Notes: a model not told the origin generated them from the sequence alone. Numbered from the stretch's first letter, positions 41,640 to 55,929 are shown. The stretch is 64,000 bases of DNA from Phellopilus nigrolimitatus (GCA_021029095.1 JAJOHG010000068.1:1-64000), one strand, 5' to 3'. Numbers and translations are program-made.

Positions 41640-42590
41640 TCTCGTGAGTGCGACAAGTAACTGTGTAGATGTAGACGAACCGAAACGAGCTGCAGGGACA
41701 TTTTCCCCAAACGCCCTGGCTTTTATCCGCGACTATCAATTCCGGCATTTCGCGGAACGCCGACGCCGATCTAATGCTTTGCACACCGCGTCTTGCATTG
41801 CGTGCAAAACAACGAGCAGCTTGAGCTCGTAAGTGGCAAATCGGCTCCCGGTCGCATTTTGCTTACTAGCGCTTGCCTCCTTCGGGCTCGTCTGGTTTGC
41901 ACGTCTACTGCAGGCCGACCAGTTTATCTTGTCTCCATGAATATTTGGCTTCTTTGTGCTTTGTGCTTTGTGCTTTGTGCTTTGTGTGTTTGCTTTTGCG
42001 CCCAGTTCGTTCCACCTGCGGCGAAGGATGCGTCGATTCGTTGCCACCGATGTCGACGTCCGGCCCGTGCTGTCCTCCGCAAACCGACTGGAAGTGAAGA
42101 TGAAAGAGAATACACGTATTTACCGCTGTGCGGAGAGAACGCGAAGCGAGAGGACCCGGACTCGGGCGCAGATGTTGACACAAGTCAATACGGCTCATAA
42201 GAAATTGGTTTGGAGAAACCTGCCGGGAACGCAGGCGAGAATGGCCCAGAAAGTCAAGAGCGCGGGTGCGGGCGCACGAAAACAAAGAATCAAACGCGCA
42301 AGCAAATTTCGCCCGGTCAGGCTCCAGCGTGGTCTGCGCTCGCGTCTCGCGGCAAGCCTCTTCAAGCGCAAGCGCCAAGTAGCACTCGCTTGCTCATATA
42401 AGCATGGATTAAATTTGCATCGCCGTAGCGTGCAAACATGATTAGCTTCCAACGCCATGGTCGCACTAAGCACGCTAGAAAAGCGGGTGCGTATAAAAAC
42501 CCAGGAGGATCGACTGTGCCTTTTTAACATTCTACAATTTGTCCTGCTTAGCTGTGGAAAAGAAGGGCAAAGCTCCAGAAGAGCGATACC
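41640..42590. promoter_or_regulatory. Divergent intergenic region between H and E
   Basis: H (minus) and E (plus) are divergent relatives sharing this 970-bp region. It has TATA-like boxes for each gene (41721-41727 and 42492-42498), both 103-105 bp before the respective ATG. Unlike the other members, the GC-rich 150-bp repeats are absent, so these two genes may be regulated differently. Confidence 0.55.
41948..41990. repeat. Short TGCTTTG heptamer array
   Basis: About five copies of the 7-bp word TGCTTTG in a row between divergent genes H and E. Confidence 0.8.
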
Positions 42591-42594
42591 GACA

Positions 42595-43023
42595 ATGTCT
42601 AGCTTTCTCGACCTCAACGAGACCTCGCCCAACGCCGGACCGCCCAGTCTGCGCCCCATGCCCCCGAAAGACAAGCCCAAACAGATTATCTCAGACAAGT
42701 CCATCAAATGTAAGGCACGACGTTGAAGCGGGATACGATTATAAACTGATTTTTATAATATGACAGTGGCAGGAAGCAAAGGCTTCAGGGTCACCACCGA
42801 CAGCGAGGACAAGGAGAACCTCGTATGGAGGCTCCACTTCACGCCCATCAACACGGACGACAAGCTCGTGCGGAAGACATTTTACAAGGTCGCGCTCAAC
42901 GAAATTGACGAATTTGTGGAGGAGTTTTGCGAACAGTATCATGATGCGGTGAGTTATGGCGGTCTGTTTATCTGTCGGATTCCTTTCACTCACTCACGTA
43001 CTGTAACGGCACGTATGGCATAG
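42595..43023 (+). CDS. Gene E: small-family protein (about 123 aa), two or three exons
   Basis: Exon 1 42595-42709 (MSSFLDLNETSPNAGPPSLR), intron 42710-42766 (57 bp, GTAAGG...GACAG, phase 1), exon 2 from 42767. The junction gives LAGSKGFRVTT, then LVWRLHFTPI and the helix EIDEFVEEFCEQYHDA. TATAAAA at 42492-42498 lies exactly 103 bp before the ATG. The frame can run to a TAG at 43021-43023. Alternatively a second intron (GTGAGT after HDA, to CATAG) would give a slightly different tail. It is the most diverged member and lies outside the mirrored cluster. Function unknown. Confidence 0.65.
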
Positions 43024-43024
43024 G

Positions 43025-43717
43025 TTATGATCCCAGGAAGGGCCCGGACGTTGCCGCGTGTGCCGTGAACAGCTGGACACACGCTCCGTAGGTTGACCAC
43101 AGCCTTTTGCATATGCTAATGAATATGGCCGCGAGTTCAGGTGTATCCGTCCTCTTCGAACCTGCTTCGCCCCTCTTGCTTCCGCGCATGTTAATATACC
43201 ACGAGCATGTGCATGACAGATTTGTGGTTAGGGAAACAATGTTTACCACTTGAGAATGAGAATGAGAATAGCCATAAAACAAGCAGGTTTGGGTGCCGTG
43301 TGGTCCGGCGGTACGTGTGGAGGACCAGCAAAATAAGAATATACGACCGAGTGCCCTTCATCTTGTGTCTTGCATATCTGCATTCTGTTTAGCTTTTACG
43401 GATCCAACGTCTTTGTTTGTAACTCTGACAAGGTCATTGCTTGTATTACTTACTGTTCAGCTCATAGACCTCCGAGGTTTCTCCTCTTCGTTCCAAATTG
43501 TTCATGCTTTTTACCGGATACAACCAGGCTTCAGAGAATATAAGAGGCCTCCTCTAGTTCGCGTATGCGATTATAATAATCATGGACTTTCGTTTGGCTG
43601 TGATGTCACAACACACACCAAGAAAAACGAAAAGATGAGCATTCACGAATAAGTTTGAAATTGTGTATTATCGATTAGCAAGCTAGTGCGCGCATTTATA
43701 CGGTGCGTAAGATACAC
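43025..43717. other. Intergenic region between E and LPD1
   Basis: No gene is seen. It must hold the 3' ends of the two convergent genes. Open frames are short and unspliced. Confidence 0.5.
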
Positions 43718-45608
<1,891 letters not shown>

Positions 45609-45609
45609 C

Positions 45610-46440
45610 GGGAATGGTAGGAAGACAAGAAATATTTCGGACGAATTATTGCGATTATTCATTGGAACGGCTTTACCCGTCTGGGTTTGAAAGCTGAGAT
45701 ATAACCGGCCAGTGGCAATGCTCGGCTATACTCTGCTCTCGACTGGCTGAAGTCATTCTCAGTTCTACATTGCATTCGAGCTTGTTTATAGACTAGAACA
45801 TTCGGGTCCTCTATGCGACGATTAAAATAATAATAATGGCGTGCTTGCAACACGCATTCTGCACCGTGGAGAAGGCTTTGGTGCTCTTAACCAACAGCCT
45901 AATTCTCTCAGTTGCCGTCTCTGGAACTCTGCATGTAAAATCATCGAATCGTGTTTTAGACCACCAGAGCACGCGATATACGGTGTGGATTTACAGCGAA
46001 TAGGCATTCGGCTGGGACACTGATTTCGAGGCTTTTTAGCTTTACCAGTTTCCGTGGTCAGTCATCGTGCTGTCTCACTGTCAATTTGCACTGGCCGACG
46101 GCGTGCGCTACTCAGATTCTTATCAGATGTGCTAGATGGTCCAATATGTTAGCGCGCAAGTGAAACATTTCAGGTATGGCGCTAATCTCATGAGATTCTT
46201 TTTTAGAATGAATAGGCAGGACTGGAACGTGTCCCCTATGTGATTACCTCCAAGAACATCAAGATTTTTTGAAAATACGCAAGTCGCGGAATCCCGAAAT
46301 ATTGCCAGTGATAGGCAGTCAGCGTGCTAACGGCTCACTCATCGTCTTTCGCTGCCCACGCCATACGTTGACGTTGGTTGAGCTTGTCACTCCTCTCGTG
46401 CCGGCTCAAAACTTTATGGCACCGTAAGATCAGTATTGCA
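45610..46440. other. Intergenic region
   Basis: AT-rich sequence upstream of LPD1 and of the DUF6533-like pair. No gene or structured repeat is seen. Confidence 0.5.
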
Positions 46441-46746
46441 TCAAAATAATGATTATTGATTAGGATTTTAAGGTTTCTTCGCTGCTAGGCACATTGGCAA
46501 CGAGCACGAGGTCGACGACATGGAAGCATTTAAAAAAACCGCCAGTTCGCCGACTGCCTATCACTTTCGAATTTCCGAGAGATCCGGAACAAATTTGAGG
46601 ATTTCTGAAAGCGGCGCTATCATGAAAAACAAAAAACTCGCGTCTCTTCAAATATATCGCGTGGGCTTTAGTTTTTCCGTGTCATCCTTTCGCCCTTTAT
46701 CCAAGTACTTACAGCGTGCGATCGAGCTTCTATCTACATATACATT

Positions 46747-48372
46747 ATGCTTTCAGGTCCTTCCAATGTTGAATTCCTGGACCAGGCGGATGCTTTCTCT
46801 CCAAGAGCTCGCCAGGATATGTACTCCCAGATGGCTATTGCGACTATCTTGGTCTATGATACTAGTTGAGTGTGCCTATAGATTCCCGCCTGTTTTCACA
46901 CAAAAGGGCTCACTGAATCTCAGTCATTGGGTTCGATAAAGAGGTGCAGTTCTCCGCAATCTTGAAGCACGTCTTGAAGCACGACTTACTGTTTATTGCG
47001 CCAAAACTAAATCAGGTCAAATACTTCTGGGTGAGTGCGTACCTCTTGTAATATCGATCCTGAGCTCAAGCTTTGGCTCCAATAGAGCTCTCCTTGTTCG
47101 TTTGTCAGCGTGGCGTATTTTTTGGTGAGTGATCACCAAACCCAGAGCGAATTTACAGTCACTTACAGAATCACAACTGTAAGCTCCGCTATATCGGGGT
47201 TATTGGTGTCCTTGTGTCTTTCTGCCGTGCGTAAGATAAATTTTGAGACCTTTCAATACTTTATTTGAAAAGACAAAATTCACAGTTTACATCCCCATGA
47301 ACGAACCAATGTGAGTGATACTTGTTTAACCAAGTAATCTGCTTACAATTTTCCAGACGTGAGGGTATTGGAATATATGAATGTGTGGATTAATGTTTGA
47401 CGAATAGAGTAGACTGTGTCATCCTTTGGATTGCACATTTTGCTGGTATGCTCTTTAGCGTTACCTCTAAGATTATCCCTTTCTAAACATCATTCTTATA
47501 GATTGGATAGTTGTTCTGCTCGTTGATTGTAGGTGCTGATGAACTTATTTATAGCATTTCCATAACCATTCTTCTATTTTGACTCAGATGTATTTTATAT
47601 GAGAGTCGTCGCTTTATTTTCCCAAAGTATGTGCTTCCTACATCTTCTAAATTATTCTCTAACTACTTATCAGAGAGAAAATTAGCCATTTGCCTCCGAT
47701 GCTTGTTGGCTTTGGAAGCTGCTTTCATGATGGGTATTCTCATTTATGGTCATCTGCATGAAAAAGGTAAATGCTATACTCGCACAACTTCTTTGAATCG
47801 ATAGAACTTGATGCCTTCTCAGCCACTTTAGGAGGCCTTGAAAATGGCGCCACTGTACAAGATGAAACATCGCTTCCTTTAGTTTGGCAAACTTTATTTT
47901 GGTCAAATTTACGCTGCTCATCCGACATTCGCTACTAATAGTAGAACATTTGTAAAGGGCTGCACCGGTGGCATATGAACTTCTATTGATATCGCTGGCA
48001 CTGTACAAAGCTATCGATTTCTGGAAGACATCAGCCGGCTTTCGAGGTTTCACACTCGTCAATATGCTTATTCAGGATCAAGCGATTTATTTCATTTTGT
48101 ACTTCATATTTCCATATTCCTCTAATAATTACAAATGGTCTAACTTTGTCGATAGGATCGTGACTATCAGCATTATAAATGTCGCGGATTACCAAATCAC
48201 CAATGCAGTGCTAGCCACCTTCGTGGACACTGTAATTACAAGTTCCTCTATCTTCAGTGTCCTGGGATGTTGGCTGTTGTTCCATCTGAAGGAAGCAGGT
48301 GGAAGAGGTATCGATTATGGCGTAGGTTATAGCCTCGGGGCAAGGTCCATGAGTAACATGCGGTTTGTATAA
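46747..48372 (+). CDS. DUF6533-like multi-pass membrane protein, copy 1
   Basis: Multi-exon plus-strand gene. Exon 1 reads MLSGPSNVEFLDQADAFSPR...MAIATILVYDT, then an intron (GTTGAGT...CTCAG) and IIGFDKEVQFSAILKHVL, matching the start of the basidiomycete DUF6533 domain, where a hydrophobic segment is followed by FDKEV. Later exons include KLAICLRCLLALEAAFMMGI-like membrane segments. The last exon (47968-48372) reads YELLLISLALYKAIDFWKTS ... IQDQAIYFILYFIFPYSSNN and ends SMSNMRFV. Such proteins have about seven membrane helices and no known function. Internal exon borders were not all resolved. A tandem copy follows. Confidence 0.65.
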
Positions 48373-49063
48373 TAGTCGTTTGCGGTTCTATTTGACGATG
48401 TCTATGGGATAATCGGAACATCAGGATAGAAATGCGGCTAACGGCGAGTCGGACAACGGAACCCTGATTTAGTCACCTAAGGCCACTAAGGCTCCGATTT
48501 TTTCTCAGGATTTGGTCTTGGACATCTCGACTGAAACGACAGTTACCATCGATTATGCGGCGCTTTAGACCAGTTGTATAGCCTGCGTGCGATGACGCAT
48601 TCATAAATTGAGTGCACTAGACGCTCATAAACGCTTTGTCAAATGCACATTTGTTCTCGATACGCACCACGGAGTTCAAGACACTAAGCATTGACGGTGG
48701 TTGAGGGAATACTCACCGTACCGAATCAGATTCTCAGATGCGTTAGACGGCGTATGGCTGTAGTGTAACAACAACATACCATCAACGGATAACCAAAATC
48801 ACCGACTGTACCTTGAAGTTTCTGTGCTGCTTGGCACACTGGCAATGAGCACGAGGCCGACGACATGGAAGCATCTAACCCAGGCTGCCAGTACGCCGAC
48901 TGCCTGATTGTTCCGGATTTTTGAGACCCGGAACAATGCTCGGGGGTTTTTGAAAGCAATACAAAACATATCTCTTAAATATATCGCGTAGGCTTTACTT
49001 TTTCTGCATCCTTTTCTCGCCTTCCATCCAAGTATTAGAACGTGCGACCGGGCTTCTATCTTT

Positions 49064-50669
49064 ATGCTTCCAGGGATTTCCAAGGATGAGTTGCTCGACC
49101 AAGCAGATGCTTTCTTTCCGAGAGCTGCCCAGAATATTTGCGCTCAGTCGATTATTGCGACTATCTTGGTCTATGATACCAGTTAAGCTATAACACCTTG
49201 ACTGTTCTCAGATAAAATGCTCATTGATTCTCAGTTATTAAGTTCGATAAAGAGGTGCAGTTCACCGCAGCTTTGAAATACGTCTTGCCGCTAATTATGC
49301 TAAAACCAAATCAGGTCAAATACTTCTGGGCGAGTGCATACTTTTTCTACTGTAGAAGTCCTGCTCATATTGTGACCGGAGTAGTCGTCTCCCCGTGTTT
49401 TTGTCAGCGTAGTGTATTTCCTGGTGAGCGACCACCAATCCTAGCCTAGGAGGCCCAGTTCTACACTAACCATGTTACAACTTTGAACTGTAAGCTTCGT
49501 TACGTCGGGCTTATAAACGCCCTTGTACCTTTCTACCGTGCGTAAAATGAATTCTAAGAGTGGTTCATTTGTTCTTTTTTAACAACGATATACACAGTCC
49601 ACGCACACATGCACGAGACCTTGTAAGTGATACTTCTCTAGTCAAGTAGCCTACTTACATATCCGTCAGACGTGAGGACTGATATTTTTATAACCGTGTC
49701 AATTATGTGTTGACAAATTGAGTAGATTGTTTCGTTACCTGGTTCTCGCATCTCGCTGGTATACACTCCTTTTGGCTTTCTACAATACCATTTCTTCCTG
49801 ATCATTACATCAATAGATTGGATACTTGTTGTACTCGTTGACTGTAGGTGCTGGTGATCTGGCATATACCGTTCCCATAACCATTTTTCTATCTCAACTC
49901 AGACATCTTTTGTATAAGAGTCCTCGCTTTATATTCGCAAAGTACGTATTTCCATCTTTTTCATTCCATTGTTATTTACTAATAATGTATTAGAGAGAAA
50001 ATTGGCCATTTGTCTACGGTGCTTACTGGCGTTAGAAGCAACTTTAATGCTGGGTGTCCTTATATATGGTTACCTTCATAAAGAAGGTGAATATAATAAA
50101 CACTCGAGTATTTGCAATGGTGAAATTGGAAGTATTTTCAGATACTTTAGAAGACATTTTTCAAGGTGGAATAAAACTTCCTTTAGTTTGGGAAGGCTTA
50201 TTTTGGTCAGTTTTCGATAGCAAATACTGTACTTACTATTGACAGTTTGTCAAGGGCTGCACCGGCTACCTATGAGCTTCTCCTTATGTCTCTGGCATTG
50301 TATAAAGCCAATGATTTCTGGAAGACATCAGAAGGCTTCGAAGGATTCACGCTCGTCAATGTGATAATTCAGGATCAAGCAATTTATTTCGTTGTGTACT
50401 TCGTATTTCCGTTTTCCTCTTATAATTTTAACCGGTCTAACTTTGTTGATAGAATGATGACTTTCAGCATTGTTAATGTTGTGGTTTACCAGATCCACAA
50501 TGCGGTAATAGCCACCTTCTTGAACACAGTAGTCGCAGGTACCCCTAGCTGCAGTGTCGTGGGATGTTGGTTGTTGTTCCATTTGAAGGAAGCAGGTGAA
50601 AGAGGTACCAATTCTGGCTCAAGCTACAGCCTCAGGGCAAGGTCCATGAGTAACTTGCGATTTGTATAA
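49064..50669 (+). CDS. DUF6533-like multi-pass membrane protein, copy 2
   Basis: Direct tandem duplicate of the preceding gene, offset by about 2.3 kb, promoter included. Exon 1 MLPGISKDELLDQADAFFPR, intron GTTAAG...CTCAG, exon 2 IIKFDKEVQFTAALKYVLPL. The last exon at 50247-50669 reads YELLLMSLALYKANDFWKTS and ends SMSNLRFV. Copy 1 and copy 2 differ throughout, so the duplication is not very recent, yet the ends are conserved. Both may be functional; one lesion that would break either was not found, but exon borders were not fully checked. Confidence 0.65.
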
Positions 50670-50689
50670 TATTCTTTCACGGTTTTATC

Positions 50690-51500
50690 CAGACATTGTC
50701 TATGAAGTATTCGGTTCATGATGATGGAAATGTGGCTAACGACAAGTCAGAAATGATGAGAATACACTGATTAAGTCGCCTCAGTCCTCAAAGACTCGGG
50801 TTCTTCGTCGATACTCGAGCTATGCTCATCTTGACACCGTCAACTCTAAAATGCTTTGGATCGGGTTATCTAGTCTGCGCTCGAAGCGCATTTGTGAATC
50901 ATGAATACCGCTTTAGATTGGAGGCGGCCGACGTTCATGAACATTTTGTAAAACACGCGTTTATTTTCGATACGAGCCACGGTACGAGCCACGGTACGCG
51001 CCACGGTGTTCGAGAAGCGCATCATGTTGCCGCGGAAAAAAGAATGGTGGAAAAAGAAAGTATTGACACACCCTCAAACCAAACCTTGATCCTCTAGGTA
51101 TTTCCTGGGAAATCCGTCGTTAGTACCAGTATTTTGACGAACTGCGTATGCCATTGTTGACTGAGTCGTGATTTGAAAAGCCCTTAGCCAGAGAAGATAA
51201 GCCAATCTCGTCAAATACCGTATTACAAAAAATACAACAACACATTATAGCAAGAGGAAGAACGAGAAACACCAATCAGTCGTGCAGAATCGTGAAGTCA
51301 GAAGACCGAGCATGAAAGATATTAAAGCGACCGTAAGCAAGTCGAGTGCGCGCGGAGACGGGGAATTCAGAAGGCAGTATTAAACGGAGTATGAGAGGTA
51401 AGGTCGGGAAAAAAAGGAAGAATCTCGTTCGGCTCGTAGCGTTTCGTGTCCCGAATATTTGTGAATGGGACGTGGTTGGCGTTGGCGAGAGTGGAATGGG
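50690..51500. other. Intergenic region with a short tandem repeat
   Basis: Apart from a small array of GAGCCACGGTAC words at 50983-51007 nothing is recognised. It separates the second DUF6533-like gene from M2. Confidence 0.5.
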
Positions 51501-51509
51501 AGGAGGCGG

Positions 51510-52213
51510 CTACGCGTTGCCGTTACCGTTGCCGGCCTTCTCGTTGATGGGCGCGTGCGAGCTGTGGGACTCGGCCTTAAGAGCAGCGTACTGCATAAGC
51601 GTGAATACCTTCACAAGCGAGAGCACGCCGAAGGGGATCCATGCGAATGCGACGATCGAGAGGAGGACGTGCCCCTCCTTACCTGCGCCTGCGAACGCCG
51701 GAGACGGCCACTTGTGCTGAAGAGGCCAAAATTCGAGAGTCAGACCGAAGGGCGGAAGGAGAAATAAGGCAAAACGGGCTTACAGTAGCGATGGCGCCGC
51801 CGACGAGGTACATCACCCAGACAACGAAGTTTCCTGCAGACTCGCCGTGCAGTGGCGCATAGCCGGAGCCGCCGTGGAGGCTTTTCGCCTTGCGGACGTG
51901 CGCGAAGACGGTGATCGGGATCCAGATGAGAGTCAACGCGGCGGTGACGAGAAGCTCGACAACGATCGGGTCTGAAAGTCAGATTGAAGTTGAGCGATGA
52001 TTATGTTGGCGAACGTAGGATAGTTGCTTACCGTAGAAGCCAGCGCTGGTCTTGGTGTGTCGTACACGGTAGCCAGTCAGACCGAGTTCAACTATAGATG
52101 AAGCCCACTGTTTCAATCCTACAATCAGCATCGCCTATTTTCCCAGCAGAAACTCAAGCGAGGCTTACCAGCAGGGCGTACAGAGCAGCACGGGGAATGA
52201 CGTAGGAGGACAT
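51510..52213 (-). CDS. Gene M2: tetraspan (MARVEL-like) membrane protein, four exons
   Basis: Spliced reading: MSSYVIPRAALYALL | WASSIVELGLTGYRVRHTKT... | DPIVVELLVTAALTLIWIPI...MYLVGGAIAT | HKWPS...HVLLSIVAFAWIPFGVLSLV...NGNGNA. Four hydrophobic segments, exon borders identical to M1, and a cleaner sequence with consensus GTAAG donors. It is probably the ancestral-type copy. It stands alone here, without a small-family gene next to it. Function unknown; MARVEL-like proteins usually sit in the plasma membrane or vesicles. Confidence 0.8.
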
Positions 52214-52214
52214 G

Positions 52215-53290
52215 ATCGTCTGTGAAGCTCGTATTGCAGAGGCTGAGAGCTGCTAGGCTTTGGGTGGATCCGCTTTGGATTTGCGAGGTGAAATGCGCAG
52301 TAGAGGATGTGCTGGGGATGGAGTCAGCAAGTATCCACCTCCCGCCTTTTATTGAGCTCGCATGTTCCGTCGGCGCACGGTCAGACGGACAGACACGAGG
52401 ATATGGTAAGTCCTATCAGTTTCTGCCATGTTCCGCATCTTAGGCTTCTCCTTTCCTTCGTCTCGCGCCCAACGAGGCTTCGCGGGCACGCAGGTGACAA
52501 AGTGACACAGATGCAACGTCGGGGAGACTCGCGTCTGGCGTTCGAAAATGCTAGATCCCGTTCGACCTCGGACTTCGGCGGCCTCTAGCGGCAACTTTCA
52601 ATAAGCAAAGTAGTCAGCGCTATGCGGAAGGATGGATGCGCTCGGAGTGCGCTGATGAGCCGTTCAATAGTTTTAGAGTTTGATGTCGTGACTCATAAAA
52701 TGGATGACCAAAGCCGAGGAGTCAAGCGGCGAGGCAAATGCATTTTTTAAAATTCGACACAATTCAGAAACAATCATTTGATTCCGCAATTGTATCAACT
52801 TGTAAGCTTGAAAATGACATTCGAGTATTCAGGCATTTTATTTAGAATTTATGGGTGATTTTTATGGATTTATTTTGCTGCCGGCCACATTCCGGTATCT
52901 TCCTTAACACCCGATTCTCGGAATCGGTCTTCAGTCCCGATACTCCGACATCCAGCCTCGAAACTCGAGAACATCTTATACTCGTCCGTATTATCCACGC
53001 ACCTTCATGTAATGCCGTATTTTAGGTTAGCAGCGCGGAGAAGATGTCCAGCAGAAGCCAGAGCACGAGTCACATCGAGGTCTGTGTTCAATGTGTTTTT
53101 GCTTTTGTGAAGGGTACTAATATATGTTTTTGATGATCACGAATCGCGGATTGCTTCGATTGGACAATACAATGGGTATACACGGACTACAACACTAAAG
53201 AGAGAATAAAAACCAAATAAAATTTGAAAAGCAAACAACCAGTTTATCTGAGACAAAATACCGGGCTACGGGAATCCTCGCGTTATGGAT
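52215..53290. other. AT-rich intergenic region
   Basis: It holds the upstream region of M2 and the 3' side of the coiled-coil gene. No gene or repeat is recognised. Confidence 0.5.
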
Positions 53291-53295
53291 CTTCG

Positions 53296-55826
53296 CTATG
53301 ACGCAAGTCTATACGGGTTATTGGATGCGAACACTTTGAGTTGCGGTTGGCCCCGATCCGAGGTATCCAGCACGCTCGCGAGGTTCGGCGAGCAGGAGCG
53401 TGATCCTGATCGTGATCGCTCAGCAGGACTCGGACCGGCAGCAGCATCGGCAGCAGGCGCACGCGAAGTCGAAGCAGCAGCCCGAGTGTCCGTGTCCGAG
53501 GCGTCCGACGAGAGCTTCTGGTCGAGACCTATCTCTTTCCCAGGCTCAGCTCCGGACGCGGGTGGCGTGTGACACACGTTGGCGCTCATGTCGGGAGGAA
53601 GAGGCGAGTGTGGGCGAGAGGTGAAGGACGGCTCTGGCATCGCGACCGGCACGTGTATGGATGGGCTCCTACTGAATGTCGACAGCGATTCTGGGAAGAG
53701 CGGCGGCGGAGAAGAGGCGTAGATTGAGAGAGACGGCGAATGTCCCGGTGAAGGCGTGTATGTCCTCTGCAATTTAGACTCTGGATTTGAAATGGATGAA
53801 ATTATCGGAGGAACGGGAGGTAGACCCGACGGAGGCGTGTATGCTCGTCGATCCTCATAGATCACTCGTGATGAAGTTAAATTGTGCGAATGAGCGGGCG
53901 GTGGACCGGGCGGCGGAGCGTATCGTAGTGGCGTTCCGGACCTCATTGACGAAAGCGTTCGCGAAAGTACCGGCTCGGCAGCCTCTCGAGACAGATTCTC
54001 GCCAGGCAGATTATGGGCGCACATGCCCACAGGCGCTGGCAGTACCGGAGACTCCGATGGCTCATACCGCGGCGGCGCGCTTTGCCTCCCCATCGTCAGC
54101 ACTGGCACTGTCACCCCGCCTGCCGGGATCGGCGACTGCGAACGCGCAAGTACTCGCGTGCCCATTTCCGGCTGGGGCATGTACAAAGGCGGTGCGGGCG
54201 CATGCGGTGCGTCCCCGCGCGCGTGCAGGCTGACACCGCCGTCCTCTTTCACGCGCTTAAGGATCTCGCGGCGCACGGCGACGAGTGCGCGACGGCGCGA
54301 CTTAAGGAACGAGCGCGCGTCCGTCGCATCGCGCTCGTGACTTTTCTTGCGCTCCTCGCTCGCGGCACACTCCGCGAATATTCCCTCTTGGAAGCGCTGC
54401 ACGGCAGCGATGGATTGCTGGATCTTCTCTAGAGAGAAAGGAAAAGTCAGCACCGGACCGGAGTCATAGAGAAGGGCCAAGCATTTACGTTGAAACATGA
54501 AATCCTAATAAACGAGGCAATTGTCAGATATGACTCCAAGGTTGCGGTAAGAACGCAAATTTACCGTGTACATGTTATCAAACACGATGTTTAGCCAATC
54601 GCTGCGCAAATCCCGCGTTTAGGTTCTCTCGTTACATAGCTTGAATTAATGACTCACGGTTCCACGATCTTGCCGCATGGTATATGGTTCACCAGTGGCT
54701 GGGCTCCGCGTGCACGCTCGAGGTGCCTCTGCGCCTGCGCCGCAAGCGTCTGTGCTTTGATCAAGCTGTCACTCTCTGCCATCTCTGCCCAGAGTCCGCC
54801 GATGCCGAACGTGTCGTATGTCGCTGACATATTTGCCTGTACATTCAGAATGCGTAAGATGTATAATCCGATGCGAGTCGGAGCGTACGCTTTGCAAGGC
54901 GGACTGCGCCCCATTTGCGCATGCCGCCGCCTGATTAAGAATTCCGAAAACAGTATCCTCGTGGCTGAGCAGCGTTTGCATCTAATGATTCGCTGTAAGT
55001 TGCGCATCTCGAAAAGAAAGAAGGGGGAGGGGTTATCTAACATGTTCGAAATGCAATTCTGCAGCTCCGACTTCATCTTCTGCAGCATCCTCTTCCGGAA
55101 AATCTGTGTATGAAATGTTATCTACTGCGGGAAGAAACCAGGTGGTTGAACAATTACCTGGGGATGGCCCTTCAAAGGCTGATGCGTGCAAGTCTTTAAT
55201 CTGTTTTAGCATCTCCTTGCGTTTCTTGACTTGTAATTCAAGATCAGCTTTCTGAAGATAACTTCTCTCAGCTCTTTTTCTTCGTGCGTTTCTCATAAAT
55301 GTAATAATACCTTCGTCCTTGCGTTCTTCTCTGCTTCCCTAAGCTCAGTAATCGCCTGGCTTTCGTTGTGTTCGGCCTGCGCCGCCTCGATGTACTCGCG
55401 CTCTTCTTTCTCCAGCTTGCGTTCCAGGCCTTCTTTCCCGCCATGCGTAACTCTGAACAAAAAGCGCCGCGAGCTGCTCCGTTGAAGTTTATCTAGGTCC
55501 TTGTGCTCTGATTTCCTATGGAATCAGTACTTGTCAGTTTGCACGATTTAAGTGGCAAGGGGGAATGTCATAGTTATATTCACCTTTTGTTGATTAACTT
55601 CGACATTCGCGACTCCCGCACATATAGATCCTTTTCCAGGGCCTCTAAAAGGTCAGTTGTATCGCGGAGTTCCGCGGGTGCGTTATCGTAGGTTGCGACG
55701 GTCTGAAGAAGCCTGGCGTGCTAAGATACATTTCTCGTCGCGTTAAACGCGTCTCCGTAGCCGAGTGGATGTGTTTAGAAACCAACCTCATCTGCAATTC
55801 GGGTAAGATCGACTGCGCCCGCCATT
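53296..55826 (-). CDS. Coiled-coil and proline-rich protein of unknown function, multi-exon
   Basis: Exons on the minus strand start MAGAVDLTRIADE (55826-55788), then HARLLQTVATYDNAPAELRD, KSEHKDLDKLQRSSSRRFLF...KLEKEEREYIEAAQAEHNES, KADLELQVKKRKEMLKQIKD and a segment with TYDTFGIGGLWAEMAESDSL. A long last exon (to 53296) begins with a charged helix (LKSRRRALVAVRREILKRVK) and turns into a 300-residue Pro/Ser-rich tail. The helical part is predicted to form a coiled coil. The layout matches a common group of basidiomycete hypothetical proteins; no function is known to me. Exon borders in the middle are approximate. Confidence 0.65.
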
Positions 55827-55929
55827 GATACGTATTGATGGCGCAGAAATCTCTAGTTCGCAGAAGTAGACAAGAGCAAAGGCAAACGTCGATGTGTGGA
55901 ATTGCTCCAAATTCGTCCTCCAGCGCGAG

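Larger units (their letters stand above)
46450..50690 (+). repeat. Tandem duplication of a 2.3-kb gene unit
   Basis: Unit 1 starts near 46460 and unit 2 near 48800. Both begin with a block containing GAGCACGAGG and CGACGACATGGAAGCAT, continue through the gene, and end at ARGTCCATGAGTAACWTGCG. Confidence 0.8.

Noticed and set aside
50822..51097. A 91-codon plus-strand frame
   Set aside because: The middle consists of short SHGTRHG repeats made by a small tandem array; no promoter or homologue is seen.
55750..55785. GTAGCCGAGTGG, resembling the start of a tRNA-Ser or tRNA-Leu gene
   Set aside because: The rest of the cloverleaf and a T-loop GGTTCGA are absent, and the word lies inside an intron of the coiled-coil gene.
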